From assembly GCA_017455085.1 (NCBI GenBank), contig JAFTBT010000032.1, positions 1 to 6,148 on the forward strand: a stretch of DNA of 6,148 bases, given 5' to 3'. Every line of letters starts with the position of its first letter. The stretch's first letter is position 1. This stretch comes from Synergistaceae bacterium. Its GTDB lineage: Bacteria > Synergistota > Synergistia > Synergistales > Aminobacteriaceae. This document shows, one piece after another, positions 1-5,145 of the stretch. The position numbers and the translations under genes were made by a program. The notes under the pieces were generated by a model. It was not told the origin of the DNA, ran no database searches, and saw only the letters and a program-made list of their open reading frames with translations.

Positions 1-149
1 TGGAATGCATGAATATGTTTGCCAAACAGCCTGTAATATCTCTTATGCAGAGCTATGCAATGATTGTAGATGAGACCAGCAATATTAATCTGCCTCATCA
101 AAGCATTATTATGGTCTGAATGATAGAGTTTGAAGCAAAACATTTTCAT
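1..149 (-). CDS. tnpB: TnpB-family (IS200/IS605 OrfB) protein, N-terminal part, runs off left edge
   Basis: Reading leftward from an ATG at 149, 49 codons stay open to the window edge. The product begins MKMFCFKLYHS and continues with a stretch of the type INIAGLIYNHCIALHKRYY at residues 21-39. I recognise this as the N-terminal helix-turn-helix region of TnpB/OrfB proteins, the RNA-guided nucleases of IS200/IS605-type elements. The RuvC-like catalytic residues and zinc ribbon would lie outside the window, so intactness cannot be judged. ATG149 is the first start after an in-frame TAG at 165-167; ATG143 is an alternative. A weak AGAGGA lies upstream. The segment is visibly richer in A and T than the neighbouring genes, as expected of an acquired element. 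No tnpA is visible. Recognition is from memory of the family, not a search. Confidence 0.75.
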   Translation of the reverse strand, partial: MKMFCFKLYHSDHNNALMRQINIAGLIYNHCIALHKRYYRLFGKHIHAF

Positions 150-164
150 GACAAAAATTATCCT

Positions 165-332
165 CTAAAGGCATTCATTCCCATAGCTGAAGCAAGGGGC
201 TTTCTGCTTGTTCTTTTGGTAATCGTTTAGGCGCGGGAACTGAGTCAGTATGTACCAGAGCGTGTAGCCTATGCCGACAAAAGCAAGTATGTCTATCCAG
301 TTGCTATAGTGCGAATAAACATAGTAATATAT
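165..332 (-). CDS. Small single-helix membrane protein, start codon lost or non-standard
   Basis: An open frame of 55 codons follows the SDR remnant by 11 bases. It encodes a tyrosine-rich start (IYYYVYSHYS), a hydrophobic segment around residues 13-30 that could span the membrane once, and a polar tail (QFPRLNDYQKNKQK). No ATG, GTG or TTG lies in this frame near the front. However, a strong AGGAGG sits 4 bases before an ATA codon at 330-332, so an original ATG may have mutated to ATA. The last residues, APCFSYGNECL, look like the tail of a TnpB protein, so the true C-terminus may have been replaced by mobile-element sequence. The family is not recognised. It may be a dead remnant of the last gene of the operon. 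Confidence 0.35.
   Translation of the reverse strand: MYYYVYSHYSNWIDILAFVGIGYTLWYILTQFPRLNDYQKNKQKAPCFSYGNECL
180..203 (-). repeat. IS200/IS605 right-end-like imperfect hairpin sequence
   Basis: On the minus strand this reads AAAGCCCCTTGCTTCAGC followed by TATGGG. It can fold as an imperfect hairpin in which the outer CCC pairs with GGG and an inner GCT pairs with AGC. It resembles the sequence found at the 3' end of many TnpB genes, where it forms the last stem of the guide (omega) RNA, and its translation APCFSYG resembles the C-terminal tail of many TnpB proteins. Here it lies about 30 bases upstream of a tnpB start, not downstream of one. It could be the scar of an earlier element or part of the left end of this one. 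The resemblance is from memory and the assignment is tentative. Confidence 0.4.
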
Positions 333-337
333 TTCAC

Positions 338-343
338 CTCCTG
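338..343 (-). promoter_or_regulatory. Strong ribosome binding site without a standard start in frame
   Basis: The minus strand shows a perfect AGGAGG just after the SDR stop codon. Downstream choices are ATA at 332 (55 codons) or ATG further on, which gives only nine codons (MFIRTIATG). A good site with no sensible standard start suggests that a start codon or reading frame has been lost. Confidence 0.5.
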
Positions 344-804
344 TTAGTTCATGTATGTACCTCCGTTGATGTTGATGCTCTCACCAGTGATGACCCCCGA
401 CATGTCTGACGCAAAGGACACCTCCAGATTCTCGACATCCTCAGCTCTCCTAACCTGCTAATCGGAATATTTGCGAAGACCTTTTGCCTGTACTCAGGAG
501 TCCACTGCAAGGACATATCCGTTTCGATCTGGCTGTGGCATATCGAGCCCACTCTTCCGGAGTCAGGTCAAGAAATTCCGATTCCTGCGTTGTTCACAAA
601 AATATCAACCCTGCCGAATCTATTCATGCACTCACCCGCGAGTCTCTGTGAGGTCTCAAATTCCCCGATGTCCCCTGCTGCGTAAAAGCACCCTAACTCG
701 TCAGCAATAGGCTTTAGGGATTCTTCAAAGGCCTTAGAGATTGCCCTGCCGATTCCTCGTGACGAGCCTGTGATGATTGCTGCTTTGCCTTCGAGAAGTC
801 TCAT
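344..804 (-). pseudogene. Short-chain dehydrogenase/reductase (FabG-like), frameshifted and internally deleted
   Basis: Pieces of one SDR oxidoreductase lie in order but in different frames. From ATG804 the N-terminus shows the NAD(P)-binding motif GSSRGIG and, later, GRVDIFVNNAGIG, before a premature TGA at 568-570. The frame then shifts to read LDLTPEEW. After a deletion near 530-545 a third piece reads IETDMSLQWTPEYRQKVF and ISRLG, typical of the region after the active site. Another shift near 444-450 leads to SGVITGESININGGTYMN and the natural stop TAA at 344-346. The catalytic Tyr-x-x-x-Lys segment is absent, and about 20 residues also seem missing after the first helix (AFEE joined to SLKPIADELG). 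A usual SDR is about 250 residues (about 750 bases), against 461 bases here. The gene starts 9 bases after the TAXI reading frame's natural stop, so both belonged to one operon. The protein cannot be functional as read. Confidence 0.85.
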
Positions 805-813
805 ATAGTGCTG

Positions 814-1772
814 CTAGTCGACTTCGTAGCCCATTTCCTTGCAGTACTTGGCCGCGCTGGGTGAATGGGTGCGCCGTTGCGTTCATGCTTGCCTGCGGTC
901 TTTAGGTCAAACCACTTCAGCGAAGCCACTGATGCTGCTATGTCGTCCTTGTTCTCGCAGAGGGCCTTAGTGAGCGCGTAAGCCACATCGTCAGGCATTG
1001 AGGCAGGGACTATGACGTTCTGCTGTGAGCCCATCGTCTGAATGTCCTTGTAGTGCTTGTTAATGTTCGCGAGGGTCTCGGGTGCAAGCTGTACGAAGTG
1101 CATATCGTGGGGCAAGCAAAATTCTGTGGTGGTGGACTGTCCTGCGTCGATATGGTCGATTGTCGCGTCGTAGAGGTCATCCTGAATGCCGAACTTGATT
1201 GTGTCTGTGCCTGTATTCTCCCACGTGGCGAACTTCAGGAAATCCGCTACACTGATTCCGCAAGCCTCGATTACTCTCTCAGCCATAAGTTCACCGAGTG
1301 ACACGTTCTTATTCGTGATGAGCTTGATGGGTACTTTCTTGGCGATTACTTCCTCAAGAGTCGTGCAGCCCGAAGACTCCACGAACTTTTTCGTGTGCGA
1401 GTCCTCCTGCGATGCTGCGAACATGCGGGCAACCTCCGAACTGGTAGTCTGTTTTTGTGCGCTCATAGCTCCACAGTGATGGGCCTGCGTTTGCGACGAT
1501 CAAGCCTGCACGTTTACGCTGAATGGGTACGGGAGCACCGACACCGCCGGTGGAGTTAGTGGTGAGGTCGATGGTCGAGCCTGCGGGAGTCCCTTGAGCA
1601 TTGTGACCTGGATAGCTGAACTGACGGAATACGCGCCTGTTCCGACTTCCTGAGCTGCGAAGATGAGCTTGACGGGGTCGGTGAGTGCCGCATATGCTGC
1701 CAACGTGAAGCACAGCACTAATACTAACGCTACTACATACCTCAAAAAATATATATGCCTGAAAAAATTCAC
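814..1772 (-). pseudogene. TAXI-family TRAP transporter solute-binding protein, frameshifted
   Basis: The gene begins at GTG1772, 3 bases after the PAP2 stop, with a signal peptide: hydrophobic core at about residues 11-25 and AYA at 26-28 before ALTDPVKLIF. It continues EVGTGAYSVSSAIQ, then shifts frame near 1579-1583, where one G appears lost, into GSTIDLTTNSTGGVGAPVPI and NAGPSLWSYE. A second shift near 1384-1405, probably with several residues missing, gives FVESSGCTTLEEVIAKK, IDHIDAGQSTTTEFC and MPDDVAYALTKALCE. A last one-base loss near 859-863 moves the end into HPSAAKYCKEMGYEVD and the natural stop TAG at 814-816. A segment before YKDIQTMGSQQN also looks shortened. These motifs match periplasmic TAXI binding proteins, which deliver organic acids to a TRAP permease. 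No permease gene is in the window. As read, only fragments could be made. Confidence 0.85.
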
Positions 1773-1775
1773 TGG

Positions 1776-2657
1776 TCATTCACAAAACTTCTTGATGACC
1801 AGCGGCCACAATGCTGCTGTGTAAAACATAACCGCCAGCCCTGAAACGAAATATGCGCCCTGAGTCGTGATGAATGGTGCTAACACTGATATAAATTTGC
1901 TCATGTATACATTTCTTGCAAAGTAGTACAGCACAAGCCCGATTACTCCGACAGCTATACCCTTGAAGTTAAGGCCTGTTGCGTGAAAATCGATGTACTT
2001 GCGCTCGATGTAATGCCCAATCGTGAGGCCGAGCATTGATCCGCCGTAGAAGAATGTCCAGAGTGCCACGCTCACGAAAGCCGGACTGTTATCGTGTGAG
2101 GACTTCAGGCAGATATACGCAAGCCCCGCCGCACACACTACAGGCAGAGCAACATTCATGACGTTTTCGCACTCAAGCAATGCCGATGCCGCCCACACAC
2201 AAAACAGGCCGAGTGCTGCACCTGCTATGACATCCTGAGGAGTATGGACTCCGTGATACATCCGCGACAAAGCTACGAGAACTATCAGAGCTCCGCAAAT
2301 ACACGAGAACCATTTTTTCCGGACAAGAACCGCTAGAGATCCGTATACTGATGACGATATTCCTGCATGTCCGCTGGGGAACGAGTAGCCCGACTCTCTG
2401 TGAAGCGGAAGAATCCGAGTATCCCTCACAAAAGGACGGGGGACACTGAACAAAATCTTCATCACATCGAACGCAAAATTGCTCATACACAACGACAACA
2501 TCAGGAGCAGCCCTCCGCGTTTGCTTATGCACCAGTACACGAACACCGGCAGGAACATAAACACTGTTAGATTCGACATCAGTATCATGAACGGTGTAAA
2601 CACATTCCCTGTTGCCTCGCGGAAATTCTGAAGCCAGAGCAGAAATTCTATGTCCAT
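1776..2657 (-). CDS. PAP2-family membrane phosphatase
   Basis: A 293-residue integral membrane protein with a complete acid-phosphatase signature: K67-x6-R74-P75 (KILFSVPRP), P94-S-G-H97, and S131-R132-x5-H138-x3-D142 (SRMYHGVHTPQD). H138 is the expected nucleophile and H97 the acid/base. Several hydrophobic segments surround these motifs, and a hydrophobic C-terminal half (about 165-290) extends beyond the catalytic core. PAP2 enzymes of this kind dephosphorylate lipid phosphates or pyrophosphates, such as phosphatidate, phosphatidylglycerol phosphate or undecaprenyl pyrophosphate, at the membrane; the substrate here cannot be told. The ATG lies one base after the pdxA2 stop with no clear ribosome site, so translation is probably coupled. 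No frameshift or missing key residue is seen, unlike the genes on either side of the cluster. Its link to sugar-acid catabolism is not obvious. Confidence 0.92.
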   Translation of the reverse strand: MDIEFLLWLQNFREATGNVFTPFMILMSNLTVFMFLPVFVYWCISKRGGLLLMLSLCMSNFAFDVMKILFSVPRPFVRDTRILPLHRESGYSFPSGHAGISSSVYGSLAVLVRKKWFSCICGALIVLVALSRMYHGVHTPQDVIAGAALGLFCVWAASALLECENVMNVALPVVCAAGLAYICLKSSHDNSPAFVSVALWTFFYGGSMLGLTIGHYIERKYIDFHATGLNFKGIAVGVIGLVLYYFARNVYMSKFISVLAPFITTQGAYFVSGLAVMFYTAALWPLVIKKFCE

Positions 2658-2658
2658 A

Positions 2659-3732
2659 CTATTTTTTGCTTGCGGCGAGTCTGATTCCGTAGTCTATCGA
2701 GTTTATGAGGCTGAGTTCATTTGCCTCACCACTGCCGGCAATATCGTATGCTGTTCCGTGATCCACACTGACGCGGATAATCGGCAGGCTAAGTGTCACG
2801 TTGTTTCCTGCGACGGCTTCCCAGTGATGTTCTTCCTTGTTGTACACAAAGCCCTTCACCTTCAGCGGAATATGTCCCTGATCGTGATACATGGCCACAA
2901 CCATATCGTACCAGCCACCGAGAGCCTTGCTGAAGACCGTATCCGGAGGAGTGGGCTTCTTGTCGGGAATGTTTATGCCCTCAGAAAGTGCCTCATCGAT
3001 TGCGGGCTGTATTTCGTCGATCTCCTCACGGCCAAACATGCCATTTTCTCCGCAATGTGGATTCAGACCAGCGACTCCGATTTTGGGGTTGTCGATTCCG
3101 AGAGCTTTGCAGGTCTCATCAGCGAGGTGTATGCACTCAAGTACGCGGGCTTTCTTGACTCTGTCGCAGGTTTCCAGAAGCGATACGTGAGTCGAAACGT
3201 GAATGCCTCGTGAATTTTCGTGTGCGAGCATCATTGCGTATTTCTTGGTCTTAGTCTCGTCAGCGTATATTTCCGTGTGTCCTGAATAGTGCTGTCCGGC
3301 CATGTTGATGGCTTCCTTGCTGATGTCGTTAGTGATGGTTGCGTCGACCTCGTGAGCCAGAGCCATACGGATGACTTTCACGACATACTGATATGCAGCT
3401 TCACTGCCGAGCTTTGTGGGGCCGATGTTGAAGGGCTTGGGGGTATTGGGGTCTCCATGAAGGTCTGAGGGTTTGACTATGCCCATGTCGTAAACATCAA
3501 TAGTGCCGTACGCGAATTTTGCGTCCTTGACGTTTTTGACGTAGTGAATCTTGATGTCGAGGCCTGAGAGTTTTTTGGCGACATTTGCGGCGTAATCCAT
3601 GACTGCCAGATGTCCCACAACGAGAGGCTTGCACCTGTCGTAAACGTCTTTGTATGAGAGAGCCTTGACGGTGATTTCCGTGCTGTTGCCGAATGGATCA
3701 CCCATGCTGATTCCTAATATTGGTTTGCCCAT
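2659..3732 (-). CDS. pdxA2: PdxA2-type dehydrogenase (D-threonate/D-erythronate 4-phosphate dehydrogenase-like)
   Basis: A full-length 357-residue PdxA-family NAD-dependent dehydrogenase. Landmarks are MGDPFGNSTEI at 10-20 (usually MGDPAGIGPEI), DISKEA at 136-141, and the three metal-binding histidines in SGHTE (H152), GLNPHCGE (H226) and MYHDQG (H283). SVDHGTAYDIAG follows at 322-333. About 14 extra residues (VYNKEEHHWEAVAG, 296-309) lie between the MYHDQG region and NVTLSLPIIR. The family oxidises a 4-phosphorylated hydroxy acid and then decarboxylates it. Classical PdxA serves vitamin B6 synthesis, whereas PdxA2 makes dihydroxyacetone phosphate from 4-phospho-threonate or -erythronate. The DUF1537 kinase remnant just upstream and the transporter gene downstream favour the PdxA2 role. 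That choice rests on context; a true B6 role cannot be excluded. A strong AAGGAGG precedes the ATG by 5 bases. The gene reads intact although its kinase partner is dead. Confidence 0.85.
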   Translation of the reverse strand: MGKPILGISMGDPFGNSTEITVKALSYKDVYDRCKPLVVGHLAVMDYAANVAKKLSGLDIKIHYVKNVKDAKFAYGTIDVYDMGIVKPSDLHGDPNTPKPFNIGPTKLGSEAAYQYVVKVIRMALAHEVDATITNDISKEAINMAGQHYSGHTEIYADETKTKKYAMMLAHENSRGIHVSTHVSLLETCDRVKKARVLECIHLADETCKALGIDNPKIGVAGLNPHCGENGMFGREEIDEIQPAIDEALSEGINIPDKKPTPPDTVFSKALGGWYDMVVAMYHDQGHIPLKVKGFVYNKEEHHWEAVAGNNVTLSLPIIRVSVDHGTAYDIAGSGEANELSLINSIDYGIRLAASKK

Positions 3733-3737
3733 AATTT

Positions 3738-3744
3738 CCTCCTT
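3738..3744 (-). promoter_or_regulatory. Ribosome binding site of pdxA2
   Basis: AAGGAGG on the minus strand, 5 bases before ATG3732, fixes the start of pdxA2. It allows strong independent initiation even though the upstream kinase gene is broken. Confidence 0.8.
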
Positions 3745-3764
3745 AAGTAGTATTTTTGTTGCGG

Positions 3765-3865
3765 GCAGTGCTCCAGAGAGTGATTTGCTGAGTTATAGCT
3801 CATGCAGTGCTTCATAGAGTGATTTGCTGAGTTATGGCTCATGCAGTGCTTCACAGAGTGTTGCT
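3765..3865. repeat. 39-bp tandem repeat, two full copies and a degenerate third
   Basis: Units run 3765-3803 and 3804-3842 and differ at only three positions. A third begins at 3843, matches for 18 bases (to 3860), then decays. Each unit starts GCAGTGCT and contains GAGTGATTTGCTGAGTTAT. A short dyad (TGAG-TTATAG-CTCA) lies inside the first copy. Because 39 is a multiple of three, the minus strand is open through all copies and encodes 13-residue repeats (MSHNSANHSMKHC, then MSYNSANHSLEHC) within a 58-codon frame, 3890 to 3714, that runs past the pdxA2 start. That frame has no ribosome site, so a non-coding intergenic repeat is more likely. There are no spacers, so this is not a CRISPR array. 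Confidence 0.85.
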
Positions 3866-3972
3866 CCGTGTTGCGAATCGTTTTTAGCATTTTATGAAGG
3901 TGTTATCGCTTCGTTTGGGAGGGGAAAGTGTCATTCGCTTCACTCATGGCAACCCCACCCGCCCCCATTAAT

Positions 3973-4344
3973 TCATGCCGTTCGCTTTACTGGGTTCACT
4001 CTCCCGCACAGCATCACGAATCTCTCAGGCATTACGTGAACTCCACGACCCTTCCAGCAGAATCCCAACACCTTCGCAAACCCCGCACATCCAGCACTCA
4101 GCCTCAATCCTTCACTGCCAAGACTCTCCACAATCTTCTCCATGTCCGAGTCACTCTCTGCATCAAATATCAACACATCAAGCCCCGAAAACTTGAAGGA
4201 ATCACATGAGGAAGATGTAACTACTTTTGCAGATGCTCCGAGTGAAGCAAACTGTACACCGATATCCAGCTCACCAGTGAACCCTTCTAGTACTTGGAAT
4301 ACACGATGTTTTAGCAGATTTGATTTTTCCTGTAAATCAGTCAT
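3973..4344 (-). pseudogene. DUF1537 four-carbon acid-sugar kinase remnant (OtnK/DtnK-like)
   Basis: This 123-codon frame joins two distant parts of one kinase. Residues 18-46 (VLEGFTGELDIGVQFASLG and onward) match the N-terminal VADDFTGALDTGVQFA motif, but the paired aspartates have become Glu-Gly. Residues 57-119 (FDAESDSDMEKIVESL, SAGCAGFAKVL, then MLCGRVNPV) match the C-terminal domain around its AGCAGFA and CGSVNPVTR motifs. The connecting half of the N-lobe and everything after NPV are missing; the family is usually above 400 residues. DUF1537 kinases phosphorylate D-threonate, L-threonate or D-erythronate ahead of PdxA2, which is the next gene here. The pairing strongly supports the assignment. 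With the key motif, most of the fold and the C-terminal end lost, activity is not expected. Assignment is from motif recognition. Confidence 0.75.
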
Positions 4345-4347
4345 AAT
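4320..4347 (+). promoter_or_regulatory. Candidate promoter for the two-component operon
   Basis: TTGATT at 4320-4325 and CATAAT at 4342-4347 are separated by 16 bases, a fair match to a housekeeping sigma promoter. Transcription would start near 4354, giving a leader of about 50 bases. The promoter lies across the start codon of the kinase remnant on the opposite strand, so it may have evolved or been left there after that gene decayed. No second clear promoter was found for the minus-strand cluster. Confidence 0.4.
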
Positions 4348-4386
4348 TCATACTTTCACTTTTTCGGAATGAGTCTTTTGCAACGT

Positions 4387-4395
4387 AAAAGGAGG
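4387..4395 (+). promoter_or_regulatory. Ribosome binding site of the response regulator
   Basis: AAAAGGAGG lies 9 bases before ATG4405. It decides the start at 4405, not at the upstream in-frame ATG4369, which has no such site and would add 12 residues before the conserved receiver-domain start. Confidence 0.75.
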
Positions 4396-4404
4396 CAGCA
4401 TAGT

Positions 4405-5145
4405 ATGAGGCTTAACATAGCAGTTGTAGATGACACAAGACTGGACAGCGCAAAACTCTCACGCAACATTCACAAGTGGTTCACCGAAAACGCAGGCAAC
4501 CCACAAACTGTTACGTGTTTCCGTGACGCAGAGTCCTTACTCCGAGCCTTCAAGCCCGACAAATTCCACATGGTCTTCATGGATATTCTCATGAACAACC
4601 TCAACGGTATTCAGGCCGCACAAACGCTCAGAGCTTCCGACAACAAAACACTCATCATCTTCACGACTTCATCACGCGATTTTGCGTTCGAGGCTTTCCC
4701 GATCCACCCCTTCGACTACATCGTGAAGCCCTGCACCCCCGAAAAACTTGGCCGTGTCCTCACTGAAGCCGTGCATTTCCTGAACACTCCAGAACCCGAA
4801 ATCACCGTACGAGTCTCACGCACAACCTACACACTCAGACTCCGGGACATCTCCGCAGTCATGAGCATGGATCACTTCGTCAACGTAGTACTCTCTGACG
4901 GCAGGAGCATTCTGTGCTCAATGTCATTCACAGAGATTCACGAGAGACTCACTGACTCGCGCTTTCTCCTCTGCAACAGGGGGCTTATCGTCAACATGGA
5001 CTGTGTAGCCTCACTCACTCGCAGCAGGGACGCTTTCCTGATGAATGACGGCTCAACCCTCCCAATCCGAGTCAGGGGACGCGCACAAGTCATTCACGAT
5101 TTCACGCAGTACCAGATCTCCAGAATCAGGGGCGTTCACAAATGA
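4405..5145 (+). CDS. LytTR-family response regulator
   Basis: A 246-residue two-domain regulator. The receiver domain (about 4-125) has the acidic pair D9-D10, the phospho-acceptor D60 in VFMDILMNNLNG, a hydroxyl residue in FTTSS (86-90) and K108 in IVKP. The C-terminal domain (about 133-240) is LytTR: YTLRLRDISAV leads in, and FLLCNRGLIVNMDCVASL (187-204) matches the family's conserved F-x-x-C/R-N/H-R-x-x-I-V-N core. It should bind DNA as a phosphorylated dimer, as AgrA and VirR do. The stop overlaps the start of the histidine kinase gene (ATGA), so the two are co-translated and form a pair. The operon points away from the decaying sugar-acid cluster. The target genes are unknown; no clear paired LytTR sites were seen in the short upstream region. 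Confidence 0.93.
   Translation: MRLNIAVVDDTRLDSAKLSRNIHKWFTENAGNPQTVTCFRDAESLLRAFKPDKFHMVFMDILMNNLNGIQAAQTLRASDNKTLIIFTTSSRDFAFEAFPIHPFDYIVKPCTPEKLGRVLTEAVHFLNTPEPEITVRVSRTTYTLRLRDISAVMSMDHFVNVVLSDGRSILCSMSFTEIHERLTDSRFLLCNRGLIVNMDCVASLTRSRDAFLMNDGSTLPIRVRGRAQVIHDFTQYQISRIRGVHK

Larger units (their letters stand above)
3733..3972. other. Intergenic stretch between kinase remnant and pdxA2
   Basis: These 240 bases hold the pdxA2 ribosome site, the 39-bp tandem repeat (3765 to about 3865), and a G/C-run segment around 3915-3965 with no clear fold. No recognisable kinase C-terminal coding sequence is left in any minus-strand frame, so the 3' part of that gene has been deleted and not merely frameshifted. 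Two near copies of GTGT(TA/CAT)TCGCTTC lie at about 3900-3912 and 3928-3941; their meaning is unknown. No rho-independent terminator with a T run was found. Confidence 0.6.

Noticed and set aside
3..119. Plus-strand open frame entering from the left edge (MNMFAKQPVISLMQ...)
   Set aside because: It is antisense to the recognisable TnpB N-terminus, is short, and has no recognised motif.
1354..1779. A separate 141-residue protein starting at ATG1779
   Set aside because: Its first half is out-of-frame translation of the TAXI signal-peptide region; only its later part is real TAXI sequence, so it is one frame of the pseudogene.
2650..3213. Plus-strand open frame of 187 codons opposite pdxA2
   Set aside because: It lies entirely antisense to a well-supported pdxA2, shows no family motif, and overlaps the PAP2/pdxA2 junction; it is a shadow of the real gene's codon pattern.
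3765..3865. Possible CRISPR array
   Set aside because: The 39-bp units are directly abutting with no unique spacers, and no cas gene is present.
3899..3965. Possible terminator or operator in the G/C-run segment, with near repeats of GTGT..TCGCTTC
   Set aside because: The best stems are interrupted, no T run follows, and the repeats are direct and imperfect; there is too little to assign a function.
3928..4372. Several plus-strand frames opposite the kinase remnant
   Set aside because: They show no recognisable motifs and overlap each other, while the minus strand carries clear DUF1537 motifs.
4369..4404. Upstream ATG4369 as the response regulator start
   Set aside because: It has no ribosome site and would add a basic 12-residue tail; ATG4405 has a strong site and begins exactly at the conserved receiver domain.
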